A DNA stretch of 64,000 nucleotides, taken from assembly GCA_964247055.1 (NCBI GenBank), contig OZ176055.1:4340001-4404000 (forward strand), in the 5' to 3' direction. Shown here piece after piece: positions 10,458 to 23,905 of the stretch (position 1 is the stretch's first letter; each line of letters begins with the position of its first letter). Under the pieces are notes generated by a model, which did not search any database, was not told the DNA's origin, and saw nothing but the letters and a program-made list of their open reading frames with translations. A program made the translations under genes and the position numbers. Source of the stretch: Paragordius varius. Its lineage: Eukaryota > Nematomorpha.

Positions 10458-13400
10458 ACGTTTTTTTATAGTAACATAATATCATCAATATAGTATGGTA
10501 TTTCTTCCATAGTGAAACAAAATAATTATATGCATTACCATATAAAATATTTTTCAATTTAAAAATATAAAATATTGGGAGGCTAAAATTTAAATTGCAT
10601 ACTGTATAACGATTATTGATTACAAATGTTCATATGTCTACGATACAAATGAGAGTTGGTAACGCCATGCCTAATAAAAATCAAATTTATAAATATTTTA
10701 TTTTGTATAATATCGGAATTAAAAAACTCCATAACTTGATATTTCTTATTATCTACCTAAAATCAAAATTTTAATGATATTAATGTATCAGCTATGTTAA
10801 CACCACACATGACCTTGTAGGGAGTGTTATATATGGAAATTTATTTATCTTAAAAATTTTGTAAGTAATCAAGCCAAATAATAACTACCTTAAGCTTTTT
10901 AGCCGCATAAAATTTTTTTCAATAATAAAATGAAAAAAAATCCTCATTCGTAACTTTTTTCTTGCCATTTTTCTTTTCACTTTTTGTTCTTTAATCTTTT
11001 GGAGTTTTATATCCCAGAGGTCCATTTCGTAAATAAACTACTTTGAAATTTTCCAAACATTGTTTTCATGTATTAAGAGCTTATATTTATTCCAATTTTG
11101 TGACTTCTAGAGTCTAAAATTTGGACAGCTCCAAAACAAGAGGGAAGCAAACAGCTGATATAAAAACAAAATATTTCTGCTGATGTAGCCTTAAGGCTTT
11201 TTAAAGTTAATTATACTTCTAATTAAATTATACAATTATTTGCTGTTGCATTAGCGATATAAAAAAATTTATAAAAAAATGGCGGCAAAAAATAAGGATA
11301 TTTTTACATTTTCAAATTTTTTAGAAAAAAATTTGTATAATGTGCTTAATAAACTAGAAAGCATATTAAAACCGGCTAAGATTTAAAATTAATTGCTCTG
11401 GTCAAACTATTCTTAAGATAGAGGGTTAAAAAATAAATAATTAACTTCAATGCATTTAATATTTTACTACATTTTGAGATTATACCCTCCCAGTTAGAAA
11501 TAAATAATATTATGATTCGGGACCAATTTTAATATGCAATATATATGGCCATTTAGGCGCATTACACGGTGTCCAAAAAATATCATGATGAAATGCATTA
11601 ATAAAAAGATTATAAGGTATTACCTATATTCTGGGAAAATGTATCAGGATTTTCATGGTGCATTTGGTGTTGGCTCTTCCGTGTTCATTAAATTTACTCT
11701 TTGTGGTATCTGGTCCTTATAAAAACCAAAATTGGCTTAAATAGAATTCTATTGGTGAAAGCTAATTGCTTTATTCTAAAAATATTAGTAAAATATAACA
11801 TCTACATATAAAAAGCAAAATATTTTTATATTTAATTATAGATATGGGTTATCAAAGTCCAATTTTTTTCACTCTTTTAAAATGGGCATATTCTTTTTAA
11901 ACAAATGGATTGCGCGATAAAAATAAATTAATGCTAAATTTTGACACCAAAAAAAGTTTTTCCCGAAAAATGAATCTTTTGCTTAAAAATTCAATTTATG
12001 GCAAAATTTGTGGAACCCTAATTCATTATTTTAAGATATGATAGAAACGGTGTAAAAACGCTTTCTATTAAAAAATGCTATTAATTAGAATGCTGAACAT
12101 TTCTTTTATCTCAGAATTATAATTTAAAGTTCGTTTGCGTTTAGTTTGAGTGAATTTTAAAAAAAAATTTGTTTTTTAACATAAATTCGATGAACAAATT
12201 TTTAACGAAAATTCCGAGGCGATAGAATTGTTCAACATCAAATTATGTAGAAATAGTGTTAAATATCTTTAAGAGATTCTATCCGTTTCCATCATGCCAT
12301 AAAATAGTGTGCAGTATACACCTTAACAAAATTTTTCTATAAATTTTAAAGCAAAATCCATTTTTCGAAAAACCCTTTTTTCTCAATTAGCACATACTTT
12401 TGCGTTTTTAAATTAGCCCATTTTAAAGGGAAAAATTTAGAACTTTCGGAAACCACATTTTAAATTATTTTTCTTTTTTTACGTTTATGATATATATATA
12501 GTGATATTTTGAATGAAACTATTTTTCTAAAGGTGCGCAAACGCTATTTTTATATGGAGCAGTTACCACAAAAGTGCAAATAATTTCTTAAATCACTCGT
12601 AAGCGCCAAAACCAAAAGCACCATAAAAATCCTGATATTTCCTATCAGAATATATATACAATATTATCAGGATATTTTTGTACACAATGATAAAAAAGTA
12701 AAATATCAGTTTTAAACCATTTTTTCTGAAAACACATAAACTCATTTCAATTCAATAGTATTTTTTCATTTATGCATAAATTTACCGATATATTCGGCCA
12801 TTCTAAATGTTTCAACCTTACCCCGTGTAAATATAGGGGTTACCTAATTCTCCAATTATATTATGCAATTTTACGGATAATCTGTAATAACATATAAATT
12901 CAATGATGCTAAAATACCTTTACAAAGGCGTGATTATGGTCGAGAGCCTCTTAATTAACTCATGAATAGAGTTCGATAAAGACCCTTACACCGAAATTGA
13001 GATTCTGAAAATATTCCTAAAAACTCATGATCAAAATTCAATTAGCGCCATTCGATTTTGCTTTACACACTGATCACGATACCTTCACTAATACAAAGGA
13101 CTCCTGTCCTAAAAAAACCGTTTAAAGTCTCCTTTTTCCTTTTTATATTAAAAGGAAAGTACTTAAATGTATCCATGATGGAAAATTGAGTTTCGATGTC
13201 GCACTCTGTACTCCACAAACACACACAGACACACACACTAGCAGTGTAAGGGTCCGACGCCTTATCTAATACCATCACGCTTCTTAGCCTACCCCTTATA
13301 TAAATAAACAAGTCCGCTATCCGCTCTTTGAATCCATTTTCCAGAAAACATGTGAAATCACCTATATTTAATTACAACCATTTACATTGCCTCATGAATG

Positions 13401-13638
13401 CGCTGATCTTAAGCTACTTTTTAGAATATTCCTGGTTACAGGCCCAAACTCCATAAAATAAGCCTCATTTTAAAAGAAAGTTGAGAAAAACTGCATCATA
13501 AAAAATATATTTTGATATTGAATACAAATAAATTAAATTGTTGCAATAAAGTAATGTACGTATGAAAAATCACGTTAGGAATCTGTTTATTAGGATATGT
13601 TTATATGCAACTTTTTTAATCTTGCAGAAAGTATATTG
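10458..13638. other. Gene-free stretch upstream of ARFRP1
   Basis: No host exon was recognised on either strand. It contains one copy of a dispersed repeat (about 11050-11230), a roughly 1-kb segment bounded by imperfect inverted repeats (about 11590-11690 and 12595-12660), and from about 12700 to 13480 a slightly G+C-richer stretch whose words recall the satellite of the SYCP1-like intron. Open frames here, such as 13063-13311 minus, are low-complexity and lack family resemblance. Confidence 0.5.
11050..11230. repeat. Dispersed repeat, copy 1 (ACAGCTGAT family)
   Basis: The block carries AGTCTAAAATTTGGAC, then CCAAAAC, AAACAGCTGAT, AAAACAAAATATTTCTG, and an AAGCTTTTTAAAGTTAATTA-like tail. 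The same order of words recurs at 31655-31790 and 49020-49170. No termini or coding capacity were identified. It may be a SINE or MITE family special to this genome. Confidence 0.5.
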
Positions 13639-15013
13639 CAGGGGTGACCAACCTTTTTTATCCGCGGGCGCGTGTAAATATTAAGTATTAAAAGATTTAT
13701 TTATAACTTTTTAAAAAAATATATGTATCTCTCTATTTACGGACTGGGGTGACTAGCATAGGTCATTAAAAAATAAATATTACAAAAATAATTTTTATAC
13801 AGAATTTTAATTTTACCAAAATATATAATGATGATTCAAAAGACATCTGGTAAATAAGTATGCAAATACTAAAATATTACATTATTCAATTTACTAAATT
13901 TAAATGGATAATTAATGTACATTTTGCGATTAATTTCGGATGATTGAAGTAAAAAATGGATTGTAGCTCTTGGCAAAGATCTTTATAATTTACCACATTT
14001 TATGGATTACTGCACACCAGGTTTTAAATAATTGACATATGCTTCAAAATAGTCGTTAAATAGAAAAGAGTGCCGCACCGCACTTTTGAATTTAGTTAAA
14101 AGGAATTGGTGTTGGCATAGTTGACCAGTTAATATTGATGAAAGATGGTTAAGTCGTGCTGCAATTTTAGAAAGATTAAGACAATTTAAATAAAACTGCT
14201 ATTTAACAGACGAAAGATTATTTATGTTCACTATTAAAAGATCTAAAATCGCTTCTTGATCTTGCATGATGTAATATCTCAGAAAAATTGCACTTGCAAA
14301 CAGTATAAAACATTTTTTATGGAGTAATCCGAAATGCTTTTATAAATGTCGATGATATTGAAGAAAGATTTTTGATACATAAACTTGAATAGATTTTCAT
14401 GTTTTATCACCGTTTGTTAATATGTTGAATGTAAAACTGAAACTACCATTTTTAAGCAAATTTGCCAGATTGGATGTCGAATATAAACTCATCAATCGTT
14501 AACATTTGAAATTTTGGCTGAAAATTATCCTGATGTCATAATATGACGTAAATGTGGAAACACTTGATGTTTTTTTTTAAAAAATATTTAAGAAGATTTA
14601 TATGCAATTCAGAAAGTCTTTCAAAATTGGGTTCATATGAAGTCAGTGCAATCAGACAAGATTTCAAATGTTTAAAGTTAATCGTGATCTCTGTTTAGTT
14701 TTAATGACATTCATATGAGAAAAAGCCGATTCACATAAATATGTGGATCTGAAAAAAAGAATTGAAAAACGCAATAATTTTCCAAATATATAGGTATTTA
14801 TCTTATAATTTATATTATATATATATATATATATATACATATATATAAATATTTGTTAACAGGTAAATTTTTTCAAATACAAATGAAAATAAATTGTAAT
14901 TTTGGGAAAAAAACTTCTATGCAGAATTTTCTGACATTTTTCAGAAAATTCAGGCGATCACATTTTAAAATTCGCGGGCACGAAGTCAGCAATCGACCGT
15001 TTGGCCACCCTAG
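13639..15013 (-). mobile_element. Decayed hAT DNA transposon with transposase remnant
   Basis: The left end reads CAGGGGTGACCAACC at 13639. The right end is its diverged inverse, GTTTGGCCACCCTAG, ending at 15013; these are hAT-type terminal inverted repeats. Flanking GTATATTG and GAATATTG-like words could be an imperfect 8-bp duplication. On the minus strand between about 14760 and 14580 the sequence reads FSHMNVIKTKQRSRLT and, further on, LTSYEPNF. These match the C-terminal dimerisation end of hAT transposases of the GTF2IRD2-like group, which typically read QAFSxMK..KSRxRSRLTDEHL. Many frame breaks make it inactive. It lies 326 bp downstream of the DHX30 stop codon. Confidence 0.7.
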
Positions 15014-15339
15014 ATGAATATTGTAACCTAATTCACCAATAATTGTTTCAAGCCGAATAAGTATTTTTATATAGTCAAAATTCTTATTTATAACAATGTG
15101 AAAGAGATTTAATATTTAAGAAAGCAGTAAACGTTTAGTTCAGTTAATCCATACATCGTAATTTATGTATTATACACTTTTTAATGATCCCGTTTCTAAT
15201 GTCCATGGTTTATTAGTAAAAAATCACATTAAATTTTAAAATAATAACATTATTTTATATAAATAACCGAATTAAATATATAACACATATAATATAAATT
15301 TATTTTAGCAAAAAAACAAATTTAATATTGCAAATTAGA

Positions 15340-18300
15340 TCACATAGATAAAATACGTTTAAAAATATCTTTTAAACGATCACGAAGATCTTGTAAATTA
15401 GGAGTATTCAATGAATCATGTGTTTGTAAAGTATCAGTCTGAGATGAATTGTTGAAAAAGTTCGCATATCCCATGGCGATATATGCCCGAAAAAGGGAAT
15501 TAAAGGCTTTGCGAACGCCGACCAGACGAGCGGCTAAAAAGTACATAAAAAAATTAGAAATACAATGTGTGCTTTTTTAATATTTTAGGTTATATATAAA
15601 AAATTAAAATCTCCAAAAAATTACCACAATTCAATATAACAAGTTTTCTTAATACACTCATGATTTCGTACACTTAACTTTTTATATTAATTGCCTAAAG
15701 AAGTATATTTTATGTTTGAGTCAGTGTTTTATTTTACAGTGTAGTTTTAACATGCTGTATAAACTTTTGTCATACATATTAAAGATTTTACATTAGGGCT
15801 AAAAAAATATATACCGGTATCGGTATTCCTTGTTACAAATGTGACCAATGGATCCTTATCCAATATGATTGATGTTGAACCAATAACATGAGGCGATGTA
15901 TTCTGCCCAGATTTATTATTACCATAAAGTTCAATCTTTTGACCCGCACCAAGGAAAACTAGGGCTGATGGATGAAACGAAGAAATGTCCCTACACATGG
16001 ATATATTTTGTCGATGTGGAAGCTTTAACTTTAAAACACATACAAAAATTAATAGTAATATTTGAATAGGTTTAGTGGGTATTTTATAAAATGGTGAAGG
16101 ACTTTTTAAATAGCAGTTTTTGGTTTTTTTTATTTAAATAAGATATAAATTAAAATTATATGAAGGTCATGCTATACTGTAAAATATAGTTATAGCCCTA
16201 ATGAACGCTTTCTGAATTAAGGAATAGCCAATTGATTTTTTTATATACAATAGATATATCTATAGCTTTGTGCTGCATCTATATCAGATAGAATTTTTTG
16301 GTAATAAATAATTAAGTGAATTAATTATATTTCAAGAAAGATATAACTATAATTTATCAAATTGCAAAATAGGAATTTATTTTTACGTTACAATTAGATT
16401 GGCACAGGTTTGTCGTAAGAACTTTCATGCCGCTTTGTAAAAAATGCCTTTAAAAATCTTTTCATTATTATGAGTTTTCGAAAAACCCAAACTCAGAGCG
16501 ATGTTTATATAGTTATGTTAAAAAAAATTTTAAATGATGGAAAAGACTATGAAAATTTTAATTGTATCTATCTGAATATATTTCATTATTAATGATAAAT
16601 ACTGTATTTAAATATGTTATCCAATCTGTGTCATAATTTGATTTATCCGAACATAATGATTCCCCAGAAGGCATTATTAAAACTGAGCTATTGTCAATAT
16701 TCAAAGGATTATCTACAATAAAATATGGTTAAATTTGTAAAATCATTTAAATAGATAAAAATACATTGTAAAAACTTTATTTTTTGTTTTATATTTATAC
16801 TCGACAAAAATTACTAATAGTAATGGAAAATTCACGTTTTTAATAAATTAAATTATTGCTAAATTACATAACTCCAATTAATAAAAATAACACCTGAATT
16901 TCCCATACCATTATCCGTTTGTTCATCAATGTTATAGTTTGTGTACCTAAAATATAAGGTGTATTTGGTTAAACAAAAGAATATACCATGGATAAACATA
17001 ATTAATAATTTATTCATATATTTTGTTTGATTTGAATATGTATTATTATTTTTTGAAATTTTACAAATAAAATAAATGCAAGGGAAACCTTTTAGCCAAT
17101 AATCTGATTGTTTCTTTATAGAGCTTTCCTCTGCGAATATCACCATAAACAACTTTGGCTACGTTAGGGTAAAAACTGGAACCCAAAATTCCCTTTTTTG
17201 TTAAAAATATTTGATAACATAAAATATTACAACAACCGAAATCTTGTAAAAATTAATAAAAAGTAAGTACAAATGATTAAATTAACTTTTAAAAGTTTGA
17301 AATCATTTGCATCGAGAGAAAGGATAGGATCTATCTGATTTAGTTGCTCATTTGTCAAATTGTAAGTTTGATTTCTGTATACGAGTAATATTTATAAATT
17401 CGTTGTTTTAAATTTGTCAAAATCTACAACACCTTTTAACCTATAGGCCAAATAAAATAACATGCAATTATTGTCATAAATTTAAAAATCAAATAAAAAA
17501 GTTACCAAATATATTCTTGTTAGTATATGTTTATTAATAAAAAAAAATTTAAAATCAAAAAATCTAAAACACTCAAAATTTAATAATTCAAAATAATATT
17601 AATGGAAATAAACCTGTATTTCGTATGAGAGTTAGATGAGGTGCGCTCAAAAGCCATTAAACGATCATAAATATCGTCACTTAAAATGCCAGCCGACCGG
17701 GCCTCACCCAATAATTGAGATCTTATGCTATCAATAAAGGTTACATTTTTGGCATCAATACCATTTTCCTCTTCAAACAGAGTTTTATACTCGGGCCCCG
17801 TAAATTTGGCTCGTCGCCAGGCAGAATAGATGTTTAACTGTAAAATACCAATAATATATAATTTTACTTATTGCTTTTATTCGAATAAAATTAGATTATA
17901 TAAATAGAAATAAAGACAAAATGTATAAAGATGGCAAATATTTTTAAAAAAGTTACCCATAAATTTTAAAAGATTAATATTTTCTATACATGTATAATTA
18001 CAATATAATATATAATTGCATGTGTCACCAATTTACTTCTCCATTTCTTTTTCGCAAAAACGAGTGGTTATATTTGATACTTACATTTAAAAGAGGTTGA
18101 AAAAAAATATTTGCCTTTTAATTTTTGCGCTTTCCCTTCATAATATTGTATAAAAAATGTGATTTTACATGTGCTAAATGATCACTAGCAGGTGCAAGGG
18201 CATATTTTTCTTTAATGCGTTTCAATGAACCCAGCAAGTATTCCTCATTTAATTTCGCGTTATTTCGATTTGTGTTCGAATTATCGGTGGTAATATCAAG

Positions 18301-21300
18301 GCCGCCACCAAAATTGTTGAAATGAGCCGAATTCGAACTGTACAATAAACTTCGATTGTGGGACATTGAGGCTGTCATGTTAGCTATTTGATCCTCATAA
18401 CCCAAAAATGTGGCTTTTGCAAAAGCCAAAGCTAATCTTGGATGACAGTTCATAGTAATTAGGCGTTGTCCCAAATGAGTAAGGCTATAAACATTACAAA
18501 CACTGTATTAGACTATAAATTGATAGAATCTGTCATTTTAAAATAATTAATAGACAACGCAACTTTTGAGATTTTTATTGAAAAATTGCATTAAGATAGG
18601 CTAGATTGAGCAAAGTAACAGGTTTGACTGCTTACGAATGCAAAATCATTCATGCTCATAAGCAGTCATTACCACAAATCTAAAATAGTCATTCGATATT
18701 AAAGAAAATAAGTTGATGTTTGGCCCCAATAGTTTCAATAATATATAAATAACAATTAATTCAAATTCGTTATAATTAGTAAAAAGTTTTTCCACATTAT
18801 ATTTATGTTTTACACCTATATTATATTTATTTTATTCATATGAAAAAGGTATGTTTATAGTTTTTGACTACAGTTACAATGAGGAATCTATTAATATATG
18901 CATGCATAACCGATCAGACCCAAAGCCTATTGTAAGTTAATTCAATAATATATTTGAAAGTTATAGCTTGGTCCAAGGACATTATTGGATATTTAATGTG
19001 GAATTATATAGCAAAACAAATACTTTTCATCCAAATCAAGGAAACCCAATTCATGCGTAAGTATATCTATGGCAGACCGAACGCCACTTTGAGTTGGTGG
19101 AATAATAAGAGAACCTAAAAATGCTTCAATGTTAGTCGGCTCTTTCTCTCCAACATCGTTTTTGGTTGAATCGGTAGGTTTGCTTGTTTCCATATCAGAA
19201 GAATCGGTAATATTATTGTTATTAGAGTCAATAAGCGAAAGAGGTGTGTTTATATTTTTTGACTCATTATAATTGGAGCATAAGAGTTTTGTTTCGAGGA
19301 CTATTGTTTCCAAAGGTATTCTTTTATAATATATAAAAGTTTACATATATTAAAAACTTGTATAAGCCATGTAATCAAAAAGCTCCATTATCGTTTTATC
19401 ATAACAATAAAGTCCGTGATATCAGAAAAGTTTTATATATTTCGGTAAACAAATTTAAAGGTACATGAACTTATATAATAAAAATAAATTTATATGAGTA
19501 ATTAATCAAACATTAATTTCAACATAGTTTTATCTAATTTGTAGAGGTTATAATAAACTACATTTTACAAATTTAAAGGAAAATAAACTGCGAAACACTA
19601 AAATCATTGAATAAAATGTTTATAGAAAGCTTATATATCTCAAAAGTAAAGGGTGTCATGATTCATGGTTGATAAAATCCTTGCAAAAGAGATGTTTTGA
19701 CAGAACATCAAATATTAACTTTCAATATATTTAGATCAAAATATAACAATATATATATATCATTTACAATTCAAATTCACTCTCGAACAATTCAAATCCA
19801 CCCTCAAATAAAATATACGTTTTTTAAGATAAAAAATTACCTTTTGTATATATTTTTAAAAAATAAAAATTTTGTTTTAAATTAATGTAATACTAAAAAA
19901 ATAATAAACTATGCCATAAAGATATATTTTATAAATAATGAGTTATATTAGTTCGATACACATAATTTATTTTTTGTTCAAGAGTGAATTTGAATAGTTC
20001 GAGGGCAAATTTAAATTGTTCAATGGTGAATTTGAACTGTCATTGGTATATTTGAACACCTTAAAATTTCAGGCTCAGGATATGGTTGCATAACTTGAGT
20101 AAACGTTTCTCTCGGGTACAAATGATAACATTGGCCAGGGCGAGTTCGACCAGCCCGGCCAGCTCTTTGTTTAACGTTAGATTTGGCGGCCCAAACTGTG
20201 TCCAGGAATGAGATACCGGTCTCACTGTCATATCTGCGCCACATTATTATACTTTATTTTAAAACATAGAATAATAAATTATCAAAATTTTTAGGTTAAA
20301 ATGATTAACTTAACATTGAATTTTAAATTTGCGCAAAATTATATAAAAAAGAGAAAAGGAAAATAATTTATTTAAAGTATATCATCTTTGTTAAATGACT
20401 AAATTTCCATGTAAATAGCATGTCTGCAAATTTTTAAAAATCCTTGTAACTTAAACCGTAAAAATTTGGCGTTAAATAATATTCTTTCCTTCATATCTGC
20501 AAAATTATCAAATAAAAATAATAATCTGTTACCCTATAAATATCATATAAATTTGCCTGTTAAAAAATTATATATCAGAGTGTTTGTTATAACTTAATAA
20601 ATATTGAAAATGCGTTGAACAATAATAACACTTAAAATTTGGGTAGAAATGATTTTTTACATTTTATTGACAAATGTGTTAAACTAAGGCTAAAAATATG
20701 AAAAAACAATGCCAAATTTTTAATATTTTTAATTGTTATAAAATATGTGTTGACTTATGTTCTTTAGCTAATCCCGTATCTACGACATATGTCACATCAT
20801 TAATAGTTAAGGATGTTTCCGTTATATTTGTCGACAAAATAATTTTTCTTGTCATTGGGCTCTTGCCTAGGGCTTGGGGTGAGAAATTTGCTTCGGAAGA
20901 GCTATTTTGTTGTATCAAAGTTCTTACATCTTCAAACACACGTGCTTGTTCATCTTGAGGGAGGGAAGAATGGACTGGAATAACGACAATATCGCCTATG
21001 CAAAAAAAAATAGTTTTTGAAATAATAAAATTATTAGCAAATTGGTGAAACTTTTTTAGTCAAAAACCATATAAATAATTTTTTTATTATGATCTTAATA
21101 ACACGGGTTAGGTTTAACCTCATAAAATTGATATAATTGAAGGTAAATTGGTCAATGTAAATTTCCGTACACTGATTCGAAAACTATTTGTAAAAATTAT
21201 ATAAAATATGTGGACTATATGATCTAAATTTTTTTAGAAAACATTTAAAATGTCAATAGGATTTTAGATTTCATTTTTAAAAATTTGTAAAATGTCCAAA

Positions 21301-23869
21301 AAAAACCAATCGAATGAGATTAATAAAGCAATATCTATTTGCCTGACTAAAACAAATTTAACCGAATGATATGAATAAAAACGGTTGTTAAAATGTCAAT
21401 AATTATAATAAAAATATATGAGTAAATTTGTAAACTATGATGTATAATTTGTTCAAAATTTAATAATGGCGTAGTTAAAATCAAAATTTAACCCAAGCTC
21501 CCATCACCACTGACTTGTCCATAATTTTGTCCTTTTCCAGACATTCTGGCTTCTCGAATCCGTTGAATTTTAATGGCATTGGCCCATGTTTCAAGTTCAT
21601 CTCTGACACGTTTAATTTCTTGCCACCCAGGTAAAAATACCAAAATGGCTCCAGTTGATCCATTTTGATGATTTTCCTCCGTTTGTGTTTGTGATGAATT
21701 CATTACTAAACAATCTCGTCTATGGATGTACTTAATGGTATCTACGACGGTTTTAACGTCAAATTTGGGTTGGACATTATTGGAAACTTCATTTTTTTGA
21801 TTTGCCGTTTGAGTAGTTGTTCTTTGATGATCAATATCCTCGTTCACTATGTCATAAGTTGGTAATTTGTTAGCGGGTGATTGCAAAAGGGTTTGCTAAA
21901 TAAAATATAAAGCTTCTGTTGAATAAAAGGGATATAAAGGGTACTCTTTATAAATAAGATAAGCCAAAAAGTAAAAATATTCATCGGTTTAATATCCAAA
22001 TTTATTTCTTCTTTTTGTTACACAATATTAACAACAAATTTATCACTTTTTAATTGTGAAAAAACTGATATTAAAAAATCAATTTATTTTAAAAGTTCAA
22101 TAAAAGTACCGATATATGTTTCTGCATTATAGATTGAAAATCCGGAAGAAAATAAGATTCAACCGGATGAAGGCGACCTTGGACATTTATCACTGGGCAA
22201 TCGTCAAAATATCTAAATTTAAAAATGATATAACATAAAAATTCTATCATAGATTTTAGGATTGACTAGGGATCGCAATGACCGCTTATATAAATAAAAA
22301 CTTTAAACTTTTTAACAAATTAATATCACATAATTCAAATTATTGTATAGAAGTAAAAAACTTAATAAAAAAATAAAATTTTATTAAATTTGCATTAATT
22401 ATTCGTATTCAAACATTAACCTTTATTATTAGTTTTAAAACACCATATATTATACGTTTGTGGGAATACGACCTATTGATGATGTATTCATAAGCAACCA
22501 AACCGATTATTAATATTTGATCGGTCAAAAACCAACCACATATACAATTTTATAGTATCTATTAATAAATGTTTCATTCAAAAGTGTCTCATTATAATTC
22601 GAAAACCAAACTTATTACTTGGAAAATTTTTGAGCATCAATCGTAGCGCTCATAAGGACAACATGGAGAGGTATATGACCACTATTTTGAGCAATATTGC
22701 TATTTAGATCTTCATTAGATAAAATGGATTGCTGACCAAATGTGGCTGCTTTGTTTTTACGAACAATTTTCTTTAGAACCGCAAGGAGGAAATCGGTCAA
22801 AACATCGTGTTCATGTACCTCATCAACTATAATGTGGCTAACACCTAATATTTATTCAGCAATACACATAAATATATTAATAAAAAACTGAGATATTTAG
22901 ATATATTAGATGAAAAATGAAAAAAATCAGTTTGCAATCTTTTTTACAATCCTTTACCATAGGGTAAAATGGTTTTAAACATTAATAAAAGTTTAAAGTC
23001 CTATCTAGGGCTGACAGCGATAATGGAAAAACTGTGCAGTTTTGGATTAAAATTAACCAATTTACCAACAAGCCTTATTTTTAAAAAAATCTTGATAAAT
23101 ACTTACCCAAAAGGTCAGGATTCGTTTGTAACTTTCTCAACAAAATCCCAGGTGTGCAAAAAAAGATTGGAGCTATACACTTGTTGTCAATATTGTTTCC
23201 CATTGAAGAACCAAAAAAATCTCTTTTGTGGTGAGTATTAGTTTCATTAACATTATCGAACCAGGAACCGGTATTAGCGCTTGTATTATTCAATAAATCT
23301 AACCCAAAACGCGAATATTTTGGAAGTGATTGATAAAGACGGACTTGAAAACCAACGTTTGTGAAGGCATAATTGCGATCGGTTTGAGATGAAGCGTGAG
23401 TTGTTGGATCCAGGCCTAATGCTTGCATATCTAATGCATCTACCATCTTGTGAAAAAAAAGTAAGGGGACAAAATAAATTTATATTGGATGACTTTAAAT
23501 AAATATATGAAAAAAAGTTTATATTCATAAAATTTTCATTATATATTTTATATCTGCTAATAGCAATGATATAAGTAGTCCATTTATAAAATTTAATTAT
23601 TAGATATCTGATATCCATGATTCAAAATTGTTTGCGAAAGATGCAATTTTTCAATGATAAAAAATTAGATCAAATAGTCAATTTCACAATAAAAATATTT
23701 TATACATGATTGTAGACAAAAACAAATCATTTTTTCGCCTATTAGCTAATATTATAATTTTCCATTAGTAAAATAAAAAAGCTAAAATTAAGCCCTAATT
23801 AGTTATGGATAAGTGCATGTTTTACATTTGACTTCAATTAATGTTTAGCAACACCATTTATATATACAT

Positions 23870-23905
<36 letters not shown>

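Noticed and set aside
13063-13311. 82-codon minus-strand frame with a CVCVCV run
   Set aside because: The run comes from a CA/TG dinucleotide repeat, and there are no splice signals or homology.
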